In this document: in pieces, positions 30,869 through 40,603 of the stretch
How the letters are laid out: every line of letters starts with the position of its first letter
Numbering within the stretch: the first letter of the stretch is position 1
Assembly (NCBI GenBank): GCA_016858145.1
Contig: JAEHOE010000158.1
Location: 186,001-250,000, forward strand
Direction of reading: 5' to 3'
DNA length: 64,000 bases
Source: Edaphochlamys debaryana
Taxonomy: Eukaryota > Chlorophyta > Chlorophyceae > Chlamydomonadales
Made by a program: the position numbers and the translations under genes
The notes under the pieces: model-generated
Seen by the model: only the letters and a program-made list of their open reading frames with translations
Told to the model about the DNA's origin: nothing
The model's database searches: none

Positions 30869-33800
30869 ATGGCAAGCGCCGAGTATGCGACACGCCCTTC
30901 AAGGGCAGCCTCTCTAGTAAGGGCGCCGCGAGGACCATGCGCCGGTCGGCTAGGGCGTCGGCTGCTGGCGGTTCTGCTTCTGTCGCTCGCCCATCGCTGC
31001 GCAGCCCAGTCGCTTGCGACTCAGCTGGCAGTGCTGAGCGGACGTAGTTTCCGGTGTGCGACGCCAGACTGGGGTGATCAAACAGGCAAGTCCTAGCGGG
31101 CCTTGGGGCGGGACATGGGGTGTAGCAGACGACATGTGACACGCTAAGTTGGTCGCCCCTTTCTCGGCTGCAGGCGACGGGTTCTTCAGGTATGCATACA
31201 TGCCTGCCGTGGGGCCCGATCGATCTGCATACAGTGCCTGGAGGGCTTACCAACCTGGCGGCATGTTGGCGTGCCCGCACGCACATGTGGCGCACAATCC
31301 CACTTGCGGCACGTCAGCCCTAGCCAAACTGCCTCCAGGGGACGCCCTGCTAGCACATGCTGTAGTGCTTGTTATGCCCCACGTCCCTGTCCCAAATGCA
31401 TTTCGCCTACTGCCAGGCTTCTGGCAACGACGCCAGCTGCCGTGCGGGACGCCTGGCTTGCCCTGCCCGAGGGCGCGAGCATCGACCTGACCCGTTACGC
31501 GACAGGCTACAACATGGACCTGGGCTGGGAGTACCGGCAACCTGTCATGCAAGACCCCGCTGATCAGCACCCCGGACGCAAGCGTCTCAGGCAACTAGGG
31601 GTGCGTCACCGGCGGCTTGACCTTGCGTCATTGATCAACCCCCTTGTCACCACCCCCTTGTCACTCATCAATCCAGGGCCTGCAGCAGCTCGGTGCCAAG
31701 CATGGCGTGAGCTTTAACTTCACTGTTGACGTTGTGCGGGTGCCGGGCAAGAACGAGTCACGCAAGTGAGTGGGTCAGCCGGGCTTTGGGGCTGCGCGCA
31801 CGGCAGGGCTCCCAGAGCCCTGCGCTACCCGCGCAGTGTGGCAGGGTCCGCCGGAGGGCCCGCCCGCTCGGTCACGCGGGCTGCCCCCCCTCTTCCCCAC
31901 CCACCCACCCACCGCAGGTGGACTCTCAACGTGATGGGCTACGACTGCCTTCTGTCCTCCACACAGCTGTCGTCGGACCGGGCCCTGAACATGGACTTCA
32001 TGGGTGGGGCGTGGGGGGGGCAAGGGGGGGGGGCGGGCGGGCACGGGGTCGGGCATGATAAGGGAGGGTCAAGGCCCCAAGAAGGGTCTGCCAGAGTTGG
32101 GGTTGCAGTGGGTTGTGCTGCATCGACCCTGAGGTGCAATCCAGATCAAGATCCCCGGTCTCACGTGCCGTACTTCATGCGCCTGCCGTCCCTCAGTGCC
32201 TTCTATCCCCTACGGATACATCGTCACCATCACGGCGGTGCGTCGGGGGTTCCACATGGAGGGGCCAGGTCCAATCGCGCGCAAAGTTCCCTCTTGATTA
32301 TTGGCCCACCCTTGCTTTCCATAAATTTCATCTACCCCGATTGCTGTCGCAGCCAACCGTGGTGGAGCCAACGCTGTTTGAGCGAGTCACCACCTTCCTG
32401 CAGCCCTTCGACGCAGCCGTTTGGGGCTGCATAGCGGCGTCCATCGTTCTGTCCGCCCTACTGACGTACGGCTTGGAGGGTCGCGCAAATGCAGACCCCT
32501 CCGACTCCGATCCCGCCGCCGCCGCCTGAAAGCGACTGGGCCAGGGCTGCGCCTGTAGGACCCGCTGCCTGGTAGGCGGGCGGCAGACAAGAAACTGAGG
32601 GAGGAGGAAGGTGTGGCGGGACCCGTGCCCCTCCAGCCCCGACCCCTCGCCCGCGTCTCATGCCCGCCCGTGCTGGTCGCCCAGCCCCCTCAGCCCGCCC
32701 CCACCCCACCCCACTTCGCTCCCGCCCCTGCGTGCCAGGCACCTGAGCACCGCTCTGTATAGAAGCTTCTTATCCTTCTTTGCCTACGATGTCTTCCACG
32801 CCCGCTCGACAGCCGGGCGAGTGTTCGTGGTGGCCTTCTCTTTCGTCGCGGTGCTTCTGGTTGCGGCTTACACGGCCAACCTGGCAGCCTTCTTCACCAA
32901 GCAGGTACCGTACATGGGGCGGCCGGGAGCATGGTCGACGCCGGTGCGTGTGTGCGGCGTGCCCCGGCACACGCGTTGTGCTTGACGACCGACCCCCCCC
33001 CCCCCCCCGCTGCTTGCTTGCCCTGACTCCTGGTTGACAGAGCCAGACCATGCAGCAGATACAGGGCATCAACGACTTCCAGATCCTGGGTACACAGGCA
33101 TGCCTCCGCAACTCCGGGCAGGTGGGTAATTGCCAGGCAGTATTGGGAGGGGGGGCACGGCCCGCCTGAGCATGTCAAGGCCCGCCTGCCTGACTGCCTG
33201 TCTACCGCCACCCATGGGTCCCACCCCTTCCCCCAGGCCATTTCCTTCATGGAGCGCAAGTACTCTAGCACGAGGACCAAGATCGTGTCGGAGACACAGC
33301 CAGGGCTCATGGATGCAGTGCTGAGCGGTGCTTGGAGGGGCGGGTGCCCGGGCGGGCCCTGGAGAGCAAGCTTAGGCCAAGGTTGCACATCCCTTGCTCT
33401 GAGTGAGGACCCCATCAACTGCCGGCCCTTCATTCCCCCAGGCGAGTGCCTGGGCGCAGTCAACACCGACCTGCACACGCGCTACACTCTGGCTAGCGAT
33501 GAGAAGTACTGTGACCTTCAGGTATTGACCGGGGAGCGTTTGGACCCGGGAGCCGGGCGTGCGCCTGGGTTGCGCCGACACAATTCGCCGACCGCCAACC
33601 ACCGCCTTCCCGTCGCTCCTTTATTCTATGTGCAGGTTGTTGGGCAGTCGCTATCCTTCGGATACTACTACGGTACGTGCGAAGGGCCGGGGAGTTGGAG
33701 TTGGGTGCCTGGGACCACCTCCAGCCGCCATATGCCACCCACCGTCTAAAAGCCATACCCGCACCCTTGGCCCGCCGCCCGCAGCCATCCCCTTCCGCAA

Positions 33801-34816
33801 GCTGCCGGCCGCGACCAACGGCACTGGCGGCACCGGTCCCTCCACCACCAACCCCGTGGTCGCCGCCCTGAACCTCCTGGCAGCCGAGTTCATTGAAACG
33901 GGCAGAGCCACGGACGCAGCCAGCAAGCACTTCCCCACAGACAACATAGCGCTGTGAGTGTGGGCGGGCGTCACTCTATCTGCCTCTGTCTTGCTCGAAG
34001 CTCCCCCGTCTGCTGCGGCTGTGCTAGCTCGCCTTGGCTCCGTATCGCCAAGAGGAGATTATCGACTCTCTGACGACTGGCAACGACCTGCTGGGCCCCC
34101 TGCCCGCCCCTGCAGGTGCACCGCCCGAGCTGACGCTGAGCGCTGGGCCACCAGCAAGAGCAAGGGCGGCAGTGATGGCCTGGAGCCCATTTCGATAGCT
34201 GACGTTAGCGGCCTGTTCATCTTGCTGGTGAGTCCAGAAGGGGGCATCAGTAAGAAAGGCATGCGGTCAAGGGGGTAATTCCAGGTATGGGGCAACCCGC
34301 CGTCAACCACACATACCTGCCCCCCGCCCGTTGCTCCCTCGGTAAACGCCTCCTTGCTTGCAGGCCGCGGCCGCTGTGATATCCCTCTTCGTCGCCCTGC
34401 TGGCAACGGCCCGCGAGCGCTGCAGGGCAGGTGGCTGGTGCAAGTCCTCCGGTCCAAGCTTGAGCCGCTGCTCTCCGCCTCCTCCTTCTCCTGCTCCATC
34501 CGCCAGCGCTAGCCGCCACCCACCAACTGGCCTCGTAGTGCGCACCGAGTCTGGACACACCGCCAACGACGCCACGGGCTTGGGCCGAGACAGCCCGCTG
34601 GCGGGGAGCGGCAGCGGCGTTGGGATGGTGTGGGTCTCGCGCAGTGGTGCCGACCGTGCGAAGGCGGCGGCAGTGCGGGACATGGGGGCCGTGAGCGGGG
34701 CCAGCACTCCGCGGGGAGCCGCGGGGGTGGGGGAGGCCTTCGCGGAGGCTGGCGGGCCGGTTTCGAGCGGTGGCGGTGGCTGTGTGGAGGTCAGTGAAGT
34801 GGCCGTGGCCATGTAG
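30869..34816 (+). pseudogene. ionotropic glutamate-receptor-like channel 2, with a frame break
   Basis: Tandem paralogue of receptor 1 with the same 15-exon plan: 30869-31085, 31174-31189, 31417-31600, 31677-31765, 31918-32003, 32197-32237, 32353-32571, 32739-32904, 33041-33121, 33237-33327, 33442-33521, 33636-33672, 33785-33953, 34116-34227, 34364-34816. The signal peptide (LLAVLLLSLAHRCAAQS), S1, M1 (AAVWGCIAASIVLSALLTYG), M3 (AAYTANLAAFF), S2 and M4 (AAAVISLFVALLATARE) are all recognisable, and no amino-terminal domain is present. Exon 7 is 219 nt, against 215 in receptor 1; the extra four bases break the frame and bring TGA at 32527 in the M1-pore linker, after which homology resumes in another frame. 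The gene is therefore either a recent pseudogene, truncated after M1, or correct only after a sequence fix. Intron 1 uses a GC donor. All other exons keep their lengths or phases, so decay is slight. Confidence 0.7.
31174..31189 (+). other. 16-nt micro-exon of receptor 2
   Basis: Same length and phase as 26384-26399, encoding 'GDGFFR' with its neighbours. Several bases differ, so it is conserved and not just recently copied. Confidence 0.7.
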
Positions 34817-35403
34817 TGGCATGTCGGAGCGCAGTTGCGCGCAACGTGCGCCTGTGCATTGGCTACCGACGCCGGACTTGTGGCTTTCCTTCCAAACCTC
34901 ACGTGGCCGAGAGCAGGTCAGCAGAGAGAGCGCTTACATGAGATGAACTTTTTACTGTGTGTTGCTACCTCAGCCCCTAATTCCAGTACCGTATGCACGC
35001 ATCCCCTGGACTGATAGATCCCTCAGCACCCCCCCCTCTTCTTCCGAAGCAACCCCTCTCCTCTTCCGGGTCCCAGCCAGCCACCAAGTCCCCAGCAATT
35101 GGCGCGTGGTCCGCGCACGCACTCCTGCAAACACAACCAAACCCAGCTGCGCCTACCAGAACGAACTCCTGCGCTTCCCAGGCCCTCAGCGCGCGCCAGG
35201 AAGCCACCCGGCCGCAGGCCCAGGCCCAAGCGCCTGCTGTCCTCGGGCAATGCCAGGACCCCTGCCAACCGCTTCCTGGCGAGGTCCCAGCCTGGCGCAG
35301 GCCCCGGTCCAGACGGCCAGGCCCGCCTGCGATGCGCCGACCTCGGGCGGAACCAGGACCCCGGCTCCTAGACACGTTTCCATAGCCACAAGCTGTCTGG
35401 GCC
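34817..35403. other. convergent intergenic region
   Basis: The 3' flanks of receptor 2 and of the large minus-strand gene meet here. Apart from a TGTAA near 34934, nothing is recognised. Confidence 0.5.
34934..34938 (-). terminator. possible polyadenylation signal of the 35404-40226 gene
   Basis: TGTAA on the minus strand, about 465 nt after the stop. The long 3' UTR makes this tentative. Confidence 0.35.
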
Positions 35404-38400
35404 TCAGCTGGGCCCCAGGCGGGCCCCAGTGGGCCCGCCCGCTCGCCGCTTCGGGGCCTCGTCCGGCAGCTCCAGCACGGCCTCCAGCACACTGGCGCCC
35501 AGGCCCAGCGGGCCCGCGCTCCGCAGCAGCTCCCGGCGGGCCGCCTCGATGAAGTCATCGGCGGAGTCGGCTGACGTCAGCGCGGCGTCCTCCGGAAGCT
35601 TGCGGCGGTGCACCAGCGCGCGCCAGGCCTGAGGCAAGGACAGGGGAATCGGGGCGGGGGCGTGAGGAGGCAGGAGAAGGTGCTTGCGTGCAGGGCTGGG
35701 CAGGGCAGGGCGGGGATCACAATAGGCCCTGAGCGGTTCCGCCCAGTCCCTGGCTCTCCGGTTCCCCTCTTACGTGGGCCACGTCAGCGGGGTCCTGGCC
35801 CCCCGAGGCAGCGAAGCGAGCCAGGGCGCTGCGGAGGGCGGGCAGGGTCCCGGCCGGCGCCCAATCCAGGCGGAACCGAGGCAGCTCGGCCTGAGAGGCG
35901 AAAGCGGGACAGAAGTGCGTGAGCGATGAGCGCTCCGGAGAGGGTTCCGGGCGAGGGCAGCATAGACAGGGGCAGCACAGGGCGGCCAGGGCATGCCAGG
36001 ACACCTCGCCATCATCTATTCGACCCACAATCAGCACCGGTACTGGTAACGGTACGGCGCTCACCGCGATCGCGCCGGCTAAGCCCGCCAGCTCCTCCGA
36101 GCTGTAGCCAGGCACGTGGGCGGCAGCCGCCAGGGCCGGCTCGTTGAGGTACACGGGCGGTTGGTCGGGCTCCGCGTCCGTCCCCTCGGCACCGCCCGCG
36201 GCCGCTGCCGCCGTCGCCGCGAGCTGCCGGGCGTGGCTCCGAATATCGCGAAAGATGAAGCCTGCGGAGGCACAGGGGAAGTGGGCGTAAAGTGCCGGCC
36301 AAGGTGTGGTCAGCGTTGGTCCGCGGGAACGTGATCCGCGGCGGTCTTGCAGTGGGGAACAAGGGCCCAGGCAGTGACTCGGGCATCCCCAGCTTCGCAG
36401 GCTGGCTGGCCCGCGCAAACGCAAGAGCAACGCACCCAGCAGCGCCGCCAGCTCGTCCTTCGTGGGGTTGTACGACTGGTCTGCCAGGAGGCGAAGGGCC
36501 TCGACGGCCTGCACCCCCGCCAGCTCGCCCGCGGCCGCCGCCTTCCAAATGACGGCCAGGAACTGCGGGCGGGGTGGGGGCCGATTTGTGGGATGGTAAG
36601 GGGAGGAGGGTTGAAAGCATTTCCCGATCTATTGAGACATAGAAAGCACGTGACCGCCCCCTCTCGCCCTCCGCAACCCGGCACTCCACACCATCGCACG
36701 GCCCCCAAGCTGACAAGGCCCCCTTGCCCCGGCGCGGTTCCCGCTCGCCCTCTGCAGCGCCGCCCGCATCTCTCCCTCCCTCCCTCTGCCACACGCGCGA
36801 ACCCCATTCGCCCCCCAACCTGTGAGCTGAGACACTCACCCTCTGCAGCACGTGGCTCGACAGCGCCGTGCGGTCCCCCGCGTAGGCCTGCAGCCAGCGC
36901 AGGCAGCGGCCGGCGCCCAGCTCCGGGGCGGCCAGGGACAGGGCCTCTAGGGCGTCCTCCTCGGCCAGGGTGCCGGCGATCAACAGCTGCGGCAGTGTTG
37001 GGGAGCGGGTTCAAGGGGGCGGGGGTCCAAGATGCGGGCGAGAGCACTGTGAAGTCAGGGATGAGGAGCAGTGGCAGTGTAAGGACCCAGGCGGGTCGGG
37101 TCGGGTCGGGTCGGGGAGGGGGCAGTGATTTGTGGGTGGCAAGGTGGCAAGGCACGGGGCGTGCGGCCCTGTACCTCTCAAGCTGCCCGCCGTCATGATG
37201 GTCCGTCAAGCCCGGCCGGCACCTGACCTCTGGCCCACAGTCCTCCGCCCGAGCCCGGTCCAAGCCAAGGATTGAGCCGTCCAGGCCCTTCCGTCTCTTC
37301 CCCGCCGCACCTGAAGCCGATCAGCCGCCATGAGCAGTGCAGCCAGCGCCAGGGGTGTGAGGCCCTGCAGCGCCCGCGCCTCCGCCTCCCGCCGCACCCG
37401 CTCCTGCTCCCGCCGCTGCAGCACACGCGGGTCGTCCTCCTTGGGGCGGCCGTCGGCGGACACGTACTTGGGCCGGGGCGGCGCGTCCCCCTCGACGCGC
37501 CTCACCGCCGCCGCCGCCGCAACTAGCGCCGCCGACCGCACAACCGTCGCCGCTGGCGCCACGACCGTCGCCGCCGCCACCTCCGGCGCAGAGCTCTCCG
37601 CCGTCGCCTCCACCCCCGCCGCCGTCGGCTCCGCCGTCGTCGTCGCCGTCGGGGGCGGCGGCGGCGGGGGCGGCGGCGGTACCAGGGGGAGCGAGGCGAG
37701 GTCGATGAAGTGCTCCCACATCACGTGGCGCACGCGCAGCTTACTAAGACGTCCGGGCAGGACGAGCGTGAGCAGCAGCATGAGTAAGGCCACCAGCGGC
37801 GGCGGCAGCTCACTGCGCCGCCGCGGCGGCGGCAGAGGCGCCGCCGCCGCCGCCGCCGGGTCCAGGTCCGCCGCCGGGTCCGGCACCGCCCACTCCTTCG
37901 CCTCCCACCAGGGCTCCACCTCGCCCTCCGGCTCCAACTGGCTCGGCGGAGCGAGGGCGGCGGCGCTGGATCGTGTGGCAATCCGCGCCTTGGAATCATA
38001 GGATAGCGCCTCCCACAGTAGCTTGGCGGCCCGCAGCGCAAGAGCGTCGCCCAGCTGAGCGTCAGGCGCCGACGCCAGCGCGCCAAACGCCGTCAGCAGC
38101 GCCGCCACCTCCGGCGCCGACATGTACGGCACCTGCTGCAAGATCGTGGACGAGATCAGCGATCGGAGTTGAAAGGGCACGGCCGTCAGACTGTCGGCGT
38201 GGGCGAGGGCCTGGACCGCAGCCGAGGAGGCTCGGTCACCGGTGTGAAGATGCGGCGGAGGCGGGTTGTGCCGCGGGTCCGTGCCAGCGGCGGCGCGCAG
38301 CGCCGGCCGCAGCTGCGTGATTGCTTGCCGTACGGTCACGACGCCGTGATCTAGCAGCGTGCACGACACCGCCTCGAGTACGACAGCTGATGCGCCCGCC

Positions 38401-40226
38401 ACGGCGGGTTTGCTGTCGCGGAAGGTGGCGGGGGCGAAGGGGCCGCCGGCGGGGACTTGCGGGGCCATGGCCCGCACTCGCGCCGCCCAATGGATCGTGG
38501 GGAAGGCGAGGCGTCGGAGCGACGGCGCCGTCAGCGGCCACAGCGCCGGCGGCTCGTCGGCGCCGCGACCGACGGCCTCCTCCGGAGGAGCCTCCGCCTC
38601 CGCCTGCACCCCCGCCGCCTCCTGCCTCGCCGAGGCCGCGTCAGCGGGGGCTTCAGCGGCGGGGAGCTTATCGCGGGGCGGCCTGCCGGCGGCCGCGGCG
38701 GCGGCCGCCGCCGCCTCGGCCGCCCTGGCGGCCTCCGCCAACGCCGCCTTGTCGCCCTCCGCCGCCGCCAGCACCGCCGGCGTCGCCGCCGACAGCCGTC
38801 CCAAGGCCGCCGCCACCCGGTGCGCCTGCGTCGACGTCAAGGCGTCCACCACCGCCGCCACGGTCTCCGTCGTCCTGTCTCTGCCGCGGCCGTCGCCCGG
38901 CGGCGGCTGCTTCGCCGCAATCCCCGCCAACGTCGTGACCAGGCGCCTATGGGGAGTCAACCACCTAGCGCCCAGCGTGTCGTCAGTTATGGGCGCCGCT
39001 GCCCTCGCCTCAGCCGACCGCTCGCCTGCCGTGCTTGTGTGGGGTGCGGAGCCGCCGCCCCAGCCCTTCCCGCTCGAGGTCCCCGGCCGGAAGCCATGGG
39101 CGGTGCCCGGGCCAGCCGCCGCCCAGCCGCGGCCGCCGGGCTGCCGGTCGCCTACCGCCCGTCGCTGCTGTCCACCCGCCGCTGCTGCCGCCCGTCCCCC
39201 AGCGCTCGCGAACGTCCCGACTGCGCCAGGTCCCTTGGCGGGACCCACAGCCCGTCGGCCCCGTTCTGCCTCCTCCCGCACAGTCCTGCTGCCGCTCCGC
39301 TCCCCCTTTCCGCGACCGCCGCCAGCACCCGACGCGCCAGCGGCCGCACCTCGCCCATTCCCACGACCGTCCTGGCTGCTCGTGGAGGGCCTGCCGCTCC
39401 CGCGCCGTGCCCCTCCGTCTTGGCTCGTCGTGCGGGAGCCCTCGCCGCGTGCTTGGGGCGGGTCCGCAGACTTGGAACGTCCGCGGACCCGGGGCTTGAG
39501 CGCCCTGCCCCCTGCCGCGGCACCACCCGCCTCCGGCTTCGCAGCGGAAACTGTGGTGGAGTCACCGGTCGGGGGTGCGCGCCGGCTGTTCTTGCCGGAC
39601 CCGCGGCCGCGCTGCTGGCTTGCAGGGCCTCGGCCTGAGGAGGATGGGGAGGGTCCGCTGGTGGCATCGCTAGCCCGCTCGGCCGCATCTTGGGCAACGC
39701 CTGTGCTCCCGTTCCCGCTGCTCCTGCCCTTGTCCCCAGACACGCGAGCGCTCCTGCGATTGGAGGCGGGGCGTGGCTTGGAGGCTGGGCGGCGGGGCTG
39801 GGCTCCCTCGCTCCTGCCCCGCTCGTGACGGTCGCCGCCAGGGACTGGGGACGCAGCCCCAGCATTCGAAGAGCCCTCTGAGGGTCCAGCCTCTGACGCA
39901 GACGCATCGGAGTTTTGCTGCGGCTGTGCTGCAGGCCGCGAGGACTGAAGCCGGCGCCGGGCTCTCCCGCCTGCCGCTTCAGCGGCGTTTTGGGAGGGGT
40001 GTCCAGTGCGTGGTGTCCCCGACGTCGGCAGGTCGGCGTCGCCAGCGTTCGGGCCACGGGCCGCTGCGAGCGACGAGGCTCCCGGTTGCTGCGCGCGTAG
40101 GCTGAGTAGCACGCGTGCTAGGGAGCTGGGGTGGCCAGCGGCTGGAGAACCAGGGTTCGCAAGATTGCGCAGCCATGCCCGATGCCTCCGCGCCTGGGCA
40201 GGGCCGAAGGTGCCCATTGACAGCAT
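35404..40226 (-). CDS. large protein of unknown function with a low-complexity N-terminal half
   Basis: Six exons (40226-37311, 36986-36840, 36562-36436, 36261-36065, 35890-35774, 35628-35404) join in phase to 1,242 aa. The first exon alone encodes 972 codons. The N-terminus ('MLSMGTFGPAQARRHRAWLR') is basic and could target an organelle. Residues about 60-450 are disordered (Gly/Ser/Arg/Ala). The remainder is Ala/Leu-rich and probably helical, with segments such as 'MSAPEVAALLTAFGALASA', 'ALEALSLAAPELGAGRCLRW' and 'SYNPTKDELAALLG' that resemble degenerate helical repeats (octotricopeptide or FASTK-like). That resemblance is weak. No catalytic motif and no RAP domain was seen. The fourth intron (36064-35891) is 174 nt with no in-frame stop, so retaining it would stay in frame. 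It shares a 377-bp divergent promoter region with ATG13. Confidence 0.65.
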
Positions 40227-40603
40227 GATGGCGGTGTGATGGTATCAGCAGCCTCCCGTACTCCAGTGCCACAGAAGTGTTGCGACGGTCAATTCGAGAA
40301 TCCGCTCTGTGTGCAAGTTGTCCCCATCCTTAGTGTAGGTGCGTAGGATTCTAGGGATGCTGGTCTTGTATGGCTTCAACACCGGCCGGTGGCTCCGACC
40401 CAGATTTGGCGCGGACTTTGCCATCTTTGCACCCCCGTTTTAGCGGCCTGAACCACCTGCCGCGGCCAAGCTGAGTTACCGTTCCCTTTACCAGTTTAGT
40501 TATCCGCCCTACCCACGGTCCTGCGCACTTCAGCAGCCTGCGTGGCTGAGCGACTCCTTTTAGGGTTCAGGACACTCCTATGCCGCCTTGATACCGTAAC
40601 GTC
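40227..40603. promoter_or_regulatory. bidirectional promoter region of the large gene and ATG13
   Basis: Only 377 bp separates the two divergent start codons. The stretch is less GC-rich than its surroundings. No TATA box or defined element was identified. Confidence 0.5.

Noticed and set aside
35891..36064. possible continuous exon instead of an intron in the large gene
   Set aside because: The 174-nt stretch is open, but it starts with GTGAGC, ends with CAG and its translation is Cys/Pro-rich and unlike the flanks. Intron retention remains possible.
38359..39828. 489-codon open frame on the plus strand
   Set aside because: It is antisense to the first exon of the large minus-strand gene. 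GC-rich coding DNA often leaves the opposite strand open, and the composition is shadow-like Pro/Arg/Ala.
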